This document shows positions 5,008 to 10,221 of a stretch of 10,221 bases of DNA, in pieces. The notes beneath the pieces are model-generated. The model was not told the origin of the DNA. It did not search any database and was given only the letters and a program-made list of their open reading frames with translations. Origin of the DNA: JAUIEH01 sp964483375 (GTDB taxonomy: Bacteria > Pseudomonadota > Alphaproteobacteria > Caulobacterales > Maricaulaceae); assembly GCA_964483375.1 (NCBI GenBank), contig CAZABJ010000073.1, positions 1-10,221 on the forward strand, in the 5' to 3' direction. Both the position numbers and the translations under genes were made by a program. Positions within the stretch are counted from its first letter, which is position 1; every line of letters starts with the position of its first letter.

Positions 5008-6708
5008 ATGAAGCAGTCACTCGCCATCGCCGCGTCCGCCGCGGTTCTTGCGCTTGCTCTGGGAGCGGGGTGGGCGAGCCTTTCCGCCCAAAGCGAAGAG
5101 GCGGACGAGGCGGGCGCACGGTCCGACGTCAATGACCCTGCGCGGAACATGCGCGTGGTGAACGGCCGCCAGCCGCGCGAAGGCGAGGTCGCCTGGCAAG
5201 TCTTCGTGTGGGCGCCGCAGCATTGCGTGCGAGACGACGCCACGATTGTGGACGAAGGCCACGGCTTGTGCGGGGGAAGCTTGATCTCCCATGACGACGT
5301 TCTAACCGCGGCCCATTGCTTCCAAGAATCCTATGACCAGGACCGTCGCTGCACATGGCGCTATGACCAGGCCGAGCCGGTTGTCGTCGGCCTTGGCGGA
5401 CGCCACGTCCAGGACCCCGCCGCCCAACGCGCGCAAAACCCGCCCTCCAGCCCGGCGATCATCCACGGCGCCCATGATCCCGTGGACCAATACAACGACA
5501 TCGCCATCGTGCGGCTTGACCAGCGTATGAGCACCATTCCCCTGCCGCTGGCGGGCGACGCCTCGGTCGACCCTGCCGAGCGCGGCGAAATGCTTCTGGT
5601 CTCCGGCTATGGCAATCAAGGCCAGCAGGACCCCACCGGCGCCTATTTGCGGCCTTCGGACCGCTGGCGCGACCAGACCGGTCCGAACGAACTCTTGGTC
5701 GCCAGTTTGCCCCATGTGCCGCTTTCAGAGTGCCAGGCGAGCTTGAATGCGGTGAGCGAACGCTTTCGGTTCACCGCCTCGCGGCTGACCGCGTCCCAGA
5801 TTTGCGCGGGCTTTGACGACGCCGACACCCCGACCGAGGCGGTGTCGGACAGCTGCCAAGGCGATTCCGGCGGCGCCTTGGTGGCCTTCGGCGCGGATGG
5901 CTGGCCGTACCAAGTCGGCGTGGTCTCTTACGGATATGGCTGTGCGTGGCCCGGCGCTTACGGCGTTTACACCCGTGTGTCCGCCTTCGCTGATTGGATC
6001 CGCGAGCGGGTGCCGGAAGCGTCGTTTGTCGGCGAGGCCGTTTCGCCCTCTGTCGCGCCGGCCCCCATCGAAGACGTTCCCACGACCCCGGAGGCCTTGA
6101 CCCAAGAGCTGGCCGAGGCCGTCCACGACTTGGTCCGCGAGGTCGACGACGTCCCTGCGGAAAGCTTTGACCGGCCCGATGTGGGCGAACTCCCTAACAC
6201 GCCAGGCGCGCGACTGGCCGTGGTTCCCGACGCCGAGGCGTTGGTGTTGCGCGACGGCGCGCCCGTGGTGCGGCTGGGCGAGTTGTTCGCGTTTTCTTTC
6301 GACAGCCCGGTGTCCGGCGAGGTCACAATCTTCGAGATTGGGCCGGAAGACGCGAATGGCGAACGCTCGGTGGTCCAGCTCTACCCCTCCGCCCAGGCTC
6401 TGCGCGTGGACGAACCCACCACGGTCCGCGCGGGACAATCGGTACGCTTGCCCTCAGGGTTCGGAGCGGGCGCCACCCATTTCCAAGCCGGCCCGCCGGT
6501 CGGGCGGTACGAAGTCGTGGCCATCGTCTCTCCGCCCCATCGCACCCCCGATGCGATGACGCGTGACGAAACCCGCATCAATGACAACGGCCTGATCGAA
6601 GACAACGGCCGCTATCTCGCAAATCTGGTCTATCAGGCCCGCCGTCCCGGCGTCCCCGGCGACGCCTGGGCCTTCAGCTCCACCAGCTATTGGATCGACC
6701 CATCATGA
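5008..6708 (+). CDS. Exported trypsin-like S1 serine protease with C-terminal DUF4384-like domain
   Basis: The 566-residue protein starts with a signal peptide (MKQSLAIAAS...WASLSA, cleavage near 26-28). A short propeptide leads to R49-VVNG, matching the R-IVGG activation site of trypsin zymogens. The S1 domain (about 50-335) carries His103 (TAAHC), Asp164 (YNDIAIV) and Ser287 (CQGDSGG). Asp281, six residues before the serine, with Gly309 and Gly319 predicts cleavage after Arg/Lys. Eight cysteines outside the signal peptide suggest four disulfides. A Pro/acidic linker (about 340-400) leads to a DUF4384-like domain (about 405-512: FAFSFDSPVSGEVTIFEI, VRAGQSVRLP, PPVGRYEVVAIVS). The ATG at 5008 is preferred over 4981 because it directly begins the signal peptide and has AAGGGG six bases upstream. 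It leads the caspase operon and overlaps the next gene by ATGA. Target unknown. Confidence 0.93.
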   Translation: MKQSLAIAASAAVLALALGAGWASLSAQSEEADEAGARSDVNDPARNMRVVNGRQPREGEVAWQVFVWAPQHCVRDDATIVDEGHGLCGGSLISHDDVLTAAHCFQESYDQDRRCTWRYDQAEPVVVGLGGRHVQDPAAQRAQNPPSSPAIIHGAHDPVDQYNDIAIVRLDQRMSTIPLPLAGDASVDPAERGEMLLVSGYGNQGQQDPTGAYLRPSDRWRDQTGPNELLVASLPHVPLSECQASLNAVSERFRFTASRLTASQICAGFDDADTPTEAVSDSCQGDSGGALVAFGADGWPYQVGVVSYGYGCAWPGAYGVYTRVSAFADWIRERVPEASFVGEAVSPSVAPAPIEDVPTTPEALTQELAEAVHDLVREVDDVPAESFDRPDVGELPNTPGARLAVVPDAEALVLRDGAPVVRLGELFAFSFDSPVSGEVTIFEIGPEDANGERSVVQLYPSAQALRVDEPTTVRAGQSVRLPSGFGAGATHFQAGPPVGRYEVVAIVSPPHRTPDAMTRDETRINDNGLIEDNGRYLANLVYQARRPGVPGDAWAFSSTSYWIDPS

Positions 6709-7835
6709 CCCGCATTCTAATGAGCCTAGCGGCCTGCGGGCTGCTCGCCGCCCCGGCCTTCGCGCAATGCGAAGGCGACGACCGTTGCCCGGAAGAAACT
6801 GTCAGCACCGACTGCACTCGCGCGTTTGACGCGACGGCCGCCTGGACCGTGGAGAGCCCGAGCGAAGATCTGCTTGGCTTGGTGGACGCGGTGGGCGCGG
6901 CCTGTGGCGCAGAAGCCGAGCGGGCCGCCGCCCGGGAGGCGGTTCGCGGCATATTGCGGCATGTGATGCCGCGCTGGTCGACGGAAATCGAACAGCCGGA
7001 ATTGGACGCCCTTGTATTCGTCGCGGCTCGCTTGAACGCGGGCTATTGGCAGGTTCACGCGCTGCGCGGCGACCGTGCGGAAGTCAACGAGGACTGGCCG
7101 CTCGCCGCTGAAGAACTTCAGCTCGCCGCCACCCTGGCTGCCGACGAACAGGACACCTCAGAACGCAACGCGCCTTCAAACGAGGTGATCGCCGATTTCG
7201 CCAACCGGGCGCGTTACGCCATGAGCCTCAGCGACGACTTCGTCCCGATTCTGCGTGGCCGCGATGATGCTCCGGCGGGAGTGTTCGTGCTGCCCGATCG
7301 CGGCGGCGTGCCCGTTCGCACCGTGCCGACCCCGATTGAATTCGCCACCTGCGCGGAGGCCTATGACGCCGAAAACCCGTGCGGGGTTCAGTTCTCCGAG
7401 CGCGGCGCGGCGTATGTGGTCGAGTTTTGGGAGTTTGTTCGCACCCGCGGCGCCCGGTTCGGGAGCGAGAATGGCGGCGCGACGGCGGCCTGCATTCTTG
7501 GCCATACCGATGAGCGCGGCCCGGCGGATTTGAACCGTATGCTGTCCGAGCGCCGCTCCCAGGCGGTCCAGGCGCGGCTTTTGGAGCTCGCCCAGGCCAA
7601 TATCGCCAGTGCGGCGACGCTGCCCGAAAACGACATAGGCGCGCGCGCGCGCGTGGAAGCCGACGCCGCTTTAGCCCGCGTGCAGGCCTTGCGCGCGGAA
7701 GGCTGCGGGGAGGACGCGCCTTTGCCGCTCGAAGGCACCCTGCATGGCAATCTCTCGCTTGAGGAGCAGCACCAAATCCAACGGCGCGTCGAGCTTGATT
7801 TGGAAGGGAGCTGCGGATGCGCCGCTTCGGACTAG
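6705..7835 (+). CDS. Exported OmpA-C-like, predicted peptidoglycan-binding protein
   Basis: The 376-residue product begins with a signal peptide (MTRILMSLAACGLLAAPAFA, cleavage before Gln21). The middle (about 22-200) is mostly helical and acidic and I do not recognise it. An OmpA-C-like domain follows (about 205-335), with GHTDERG...ADLNRMLSERRSQAV. Asp269 and Arg284 keep the 15-residue spacing of OmpA Asp271/Arg286, which grip diaminopimelate, so wall binding is likely. Ten cysteines remain after the signal peptide, unusually many. The C-terminal tail (335-376) ends in a Cys-Gly-Cys stretch. There is no beta-barrel and no properly placed lipobox. The ATG overlaps the protease stop as ATGA and has no Shine-Dalgarno sequence of its own, so it depends on coupled translation; the in-frame ATG at 6690 lies inside the protease gene. 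Its 3' end overlaps the next gene by 19 bases. Confidence 0.85.
   Translation: MTRILMSLAACGLLAAPAFAQCEGDDRCPEETVSTDCTRAFDATAAWTVESPSEDLLGLVDAVGAACGAEAERAAAREAVRGILRHVMPRWSTEIEQPELDALVFVAARLNAGYWQVHALRGDRAEVNEDWPLAAEELQLAATLAADEQDTSERNAPSNEVIADFANRARYAMSLSDDFVPILRGRDDAPAGVFVLPDRGGVPVRTVPTPIEFATCAEAYDAENPCGVQFSERGAAYVVEFWEFVRTRGARFGSENGGATAACILGHTDERGPADLNRMLSERRSQAVQARLLELAQANIASAATLPENDIGARARVEADAALARVQALRAEGCGEDAPLPLEGTLHGNLSLEEQHQIQRRVELDLEGSCGCAASD
7639..7653 (+). repeat. (GC)7 dinucleotide tract inside the OmpA-like gene
   Basis: Fifteen bases of alternating G and C encode part of Gly-Ala-Arg-Ala-Arg. Loss of one unit would shift into a frame that stops near 7762, just after the OmpA-C domain. 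The tract may only reflect GC-rich Ala/Arg codons. Confidence 0.5.
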
Positions 7836-9520
7836 GCGCATGCGCGTTCGGCGTTGCGCTCGCATCGGGCGCGCCCGCCGCCGCTGACGTCCGCTCCTTG
7901 GTGGTGGGCGTGGACTATTACATCTATGAGCGCCAGCTTTGCGGGGCGGTCAATGACGCCCGCGACATCGCCGACGCCCTGCGCGGGGTCAGCCCGCATG
8001 AACCGGTCGTGCTCACCGACGCTCAAGCCGACAGGGCCGCGGTCATCGGGGCGCTGAACCGGTTGGTGGATGAGAGCGCGCCCGGCGACGTGGTGGTGTT
8101 CACCTTCGCCGGCCATGGCTCCCAGCATCACGATGCGATTTGGAACGGCGACGACACCCGGACCTTCGGCGATGAAGATGACGGGCTCGACGAGTTTCTG
8201 GTCCTTTCCGGCTTCCAGACCGGGGCGGAGGACGCGTTCCGGGACCACGCCATCATCGATGATGAGCTCGACGTGATTTTCGGCCGCGCTGAGGCGGCGG
8301 GGGTGCGCGTGGTGTTCGTGTCCGACACCTGTCACGCCGGCCGTATGGACCGCTCGACCGCGGATGGCGGGGCGGGAGTGTGCGAGGCGTCGCGCTATCT
8401 CAATGACGATGAAACCGGGCGGACCCGCTCAAACGTCTATGCGTTGCCCGAGGACGAACCGCCCTTTGACCTCACCGCCGTCATCCGCCCGCCGCCCCGG
8501 CGCAATGTGGTGTTCATGTCGGCCGTGCCGGAAGAGGAGCGCACGCCGGAAATCGTCTATCGCGACCAGGCGCGGGGGGCGTTGTCGGTGGCGTTCGCCG
8601 CCGCGGTGCGGGGGGCAGGCGACGCCGATGAAGACGGCGTCCTCTCCATCGGGGAAGCCCGAAGCTATGTGCGCGCCCGAGTGCGGTCGCTCACCGCGAA
8701 GCGTCAACGGCCCGATCTCGCGTCTCAAATCGACCCCTCAGAGCCCTTGTTCGAGGTTCCTGCCGCGCCGGTCGAGCCCGCGGGCGAGCGTCCTGTCTCC
8801 GTGCGCCTCCAAGGCGTGAGCGAGGGTGAGCGCGCCGCGGTCGAGGCCTTGCCGGGCGTGCGTTTGGTCCAGGCGGATGCGCCGGCTGAGCTTGTTTGGG
8901 ACCGGTCGCGCGCCCGCGTCATCGTCGGCACCCAAGACGTCGCCGCGTATGAGGTGAACGCCGTCGAGGCCCTGGGCGACGTCATCGCCGGACGCCGGGC
9001 GCTGGAGCGCTTGTCGGAGGTGCTCGTCGCCAGCGATCTGGACGTCGACATCGCCCAACAGGCGGACGCGGTGTTTTGCGCGTGGCGGCCTGGCCGGCGG
9101 GACGGCGGCGACTTGGTCGAGTTCGGGTTTGAGAGCCTGGGTTGGCCGGTGCTGATGCTGAACTTCACTGGTCTGGGCGGGGCGCAGGCGCTGAACGTCT
9201 ATGAGGGCGGAGCGGCGGGCGAGAGCTTCCGTCAGGCGTTGCAGGTGACCGGCCCGTTCGGCCAGGCCACCCCGGTGCTCGTCCCCGCGCCGGACCGGGA
9301 GGCGGTGGAGGCGCTCAACACGGCCATATGCGACGTCTCGGAGCATCCTGACTATTGCGGCCTCGGCGCCTCGGACTTCGTGTTCCGAAACGCCAATGCG
9401 GGGGTGGACTTGGTTCTCGCCTTCTTGGAGGACCATCCTGAAGCGCGCATTGGCGACCGTCCGGTCTTCACCGCCCCCCCGGGCGAAGGCGGTTGCCCCG
9501 CGACGCCCGAGGAGAGGTGA
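7817..9520 (+). CDS. Exported metacaspase-like C14 peptidase with DUF4384-like C-terminus
   Basis: The 567-residue protein has a signal peptide (MRRFGLGACA...APAAA, cleavage about 23). The caspase-fold domain (about 24-295) has the catalytic pair His100 (FTFAGHGSQ) and Cys172 (VSDTCHAG). LCGAVNDARDIADAL supplies Asp47, and Asp170 lies two before the cysteine; both align with S1-pocket acids of metacaspases, predicting Arg/Lys at P1. GDEDDGLDE (118-126) matches the Ca2+-associated loop of type I metacaspases. DADEDGVLSIGE (269-280) fits the 12-residue EF-hand loop. The C-terminal half (about 325-510) contains VRLVQADAPAELVWD and LQVTGPFGQATPVLVPAP, typical of the DUF4384-like tail of bacterial caspase-family proteins. 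AAGGGAG (7804-7810) lies six bases before the ATG, which is inside the OmpA-like gene (19-base overlap). Substrate and cell role are unknown. Confidence 0.92.
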   Translation: MRRFGLGACAFGVALASGAPAAADVRSLVVGVDYYIYERQLCGAVNDARDIADALRGVSPHEPVVLTDAQADRAAVIGALNRLVDESAPGDVVVFTFAGHGSQHHDAIWNGDDTRTFGDEDDGLDEFLVLSGFQTGAEDAFRDHAIIDDELDVIFGRAEAAGVRVVFVSDTCHAGRMDRSTADGGAGVCEASRYLNDDETGRTRSNVYALPEDEPPFDLTAVIRPPPRRNVVFMSAVPEEERTPEIVYRDQARGALSVAFAAAVRGAGDADEDGVLSIGEARSYVRARVRSLTAKRQRPDLASQIDPSEPLFEVPAAPVEPAGERPVSVRLQGVSEGERAAVEALPGVRLVQADAPAELVWDRSRARVIVGTQDVAAYEVNAVEALGDVIAGRRALERLSEVLVASDLDVDIAQQADAVFCAWRPGRRDGGDLVEFGFESLGWPVLMLNFTGLGGAQALNVYEGGAAGESFRQALQVTGPFGQATPVLVPAPDREAVEALNTAICDVSEHPDYCGLGASDFVFRNANAGVDLVLAFLEDHPEARIGDRPVFTAPPGEGGCPATPEER

Positions 9521-9526
9521 GGCGAC

Positions 9527-10221
9527 ATGCTTAGGCTTTTGGCGGCGTTGGTCGTTGCATGCATGCTGTCGGCCGGCGTCGCGCACGCCCAGGACGGCCC
9601 GCGCCTGGCGCTGCTGATTGCGGTGGAGGACTATCCCGGCCGGCCGCAGGCTTTGAGCTTTCCCAGCCGCGACGTGCGCGCGCTGGAGGCCGCGCTTGAG
9701 GAAGCCGAGTTCGCCGTCACGCTGTTGGATGATTCCGAGCCCGGGGTGGTCGCCGATGAGGACGCCATCAACGACGCCATCCTCGCCTTCTCCGAAGCCT
9801 TGAGCGAGGCGGGCCCTGACGCGGTGGGGTTCTTCTATTACGCCGGCCATGGCGCGGTCGGCTATGTGGACGGCGGCCCGCGCAATTTCATGATGCCCGC
9901 GCGGGAGGAAATCCGCACCGAGCTGGCGCTGTTGCAGCGCGGGGTGGAGCTTGAACGCCAAATCGACGTGATGGCGCGGGCCGGCGCGGCGGCTTTGTTC
10001 GTTGTGTATGACGCCTGCCGCAACAGCCTCAATCGCGGCGAGACCCGGGGCTTCGCTCCGCCCGCGGCCCGCTCGGGGGTGTTCATCGCCATGTCCACCA
10101 CCGATGGCGCCACCACGCCCGATGACGGCCGCTATGCTGCGGCGTTGGCGAGCGAAATCCGCCGCCCCGGCCAACGCGCCGCGCTCGCCTTCATCAACGC
10201 CAGCGCCGAAGTCGCCCGCGC
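9527..10221 (+). CDS. Second exported caspase-family (C14) protein, truncated by the window end
   Basis: The visible 231 residues start six bases after the previous stop, with GGAGAGG at 9511-9517 as ribosome binding site. A signal peptide (MLRLLAALVVACMLSAGVAHA, cleavage before Gln22) precedes a caspase fold: LALLIAVEDYPG (27-38), SRDVRALEAAL (47-57), catalytic His108 in FFYYAGHGAVG and Cys164 in VVYDACRNS. Asp49 and Asp162 sit where metacaspases place S1-pocket acids. It lacks the GDExDGxDE loop and EF-hand loop of its neighbour, so it belongs to a different C14 subgroup (the YYAGHG/DACRN type) and is not a recent tandem copy. Apart from Cys12 in the signal peptide and the catalytic Cys164 no cysteine is seen. 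No stop codon is reached; the C-terminal domain is outside the window. Confidence 0.9.
   Translation, partial: MLRLLAALVVACMLSAGVAHAQDGPRLALLIAVEDYPGRPQALSFPSRDVRALEAALEEAEFAVTLLDDSEPGVVADEDAINDAILAFSEALSEAGPDAVGFFYYAGHGAVGYVDGGPRNFMMPAREEIRTELALLQRGVELERQIDVMARAGAAALFVVYDACRNSLNRGETRGFAPPAARSGVFIAMSTTDGATTPDDGRYAAALASEIRRPGQRAALAFINASAEVAR

Noticed and set aside
6729..6740. Lipobox-like LAAC in the OmpA-like signal peptide
   Set aside because: The cysteine at residue 11 is too close to the N-terminus, within the hydrophobic core, and a good signal peptidase I site (AFA before Gln21) follows.
8738..10174. Open frame of 478 codons on the - strand antisense to both caspase genes
   Set aside because: It mirrors clearly functional catalytic motifs on the + strand, is rich in His/Arg/Gly as antisense frames of this codon usage are, and has no recognisable motif.

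Overview
The window is GC-rich, densely packed chromosomal DNA. The trmD-rplS pair, the codon use, the short intergenic gaps, the ATGA stop/start overlaps and a TCATCCTGAG...GAAGGA dispersed-repeat hairpin point to an alphaproteobacterium. A Caulobacterales/Maricaulales-like marine lineage is the best guess, but it is an inference from protein flavour and not a phylogeny. No tRNA, rRNA, CRISPR, transposase or phage gene is visible. No gene-free stretch exceeds about 170 bases.

Left part (1-2023, + strand): trmD (tRNA m1G37 methyltransferase) and rplS (ribosomal protein L19) overlap by ATGA and form the end of a translation-related operon. The usual upstream partner rimM is not seen. Instead there is a repeat hairpin and a possible 13-codon leader ORF that itself ends in an ATGA overlap with trmD. 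Next comes azoR, an FMN-dependent NADH-azoreductase starting at TTG behind a strong ribosome binding site and a perfect 7-bp inverted repeat.

Middle part (2037-4837, - strand): ada, a full-length methyl-phosphotriester sensor, AraC-type regulator and O6-methylguanine methyltransferase, converges on azoR. Upstream of it, on the same strand, is a GH13 alpha-glucosidase. A long imperfect hairpin lies between the two.

Right part (5008 to the window end, + strand): four tightly spaced or overlapping genes, each with an N-terminal signal peptide. They are a trypsin-like S1 protease with a DUF4384-like C-terminal domain, an OmpA-C-like peptidoglycan-binding protein, a metacaspase-like C14 protease with Ca2+-type motifs and a DUF4384-like tail, and a second, different C14 caspase-like protein cut by the window end. 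This arrangement looks like a dedicated exported proteolytic module. The OmpA-like protein would anchor it to the cell wall. The metacaspase is predicted to cleave after basic residues, and the trypsin-like protease has a basic activation site. This is the part of the window most likely to hold an undescribed system; its function is not known from the sequence.
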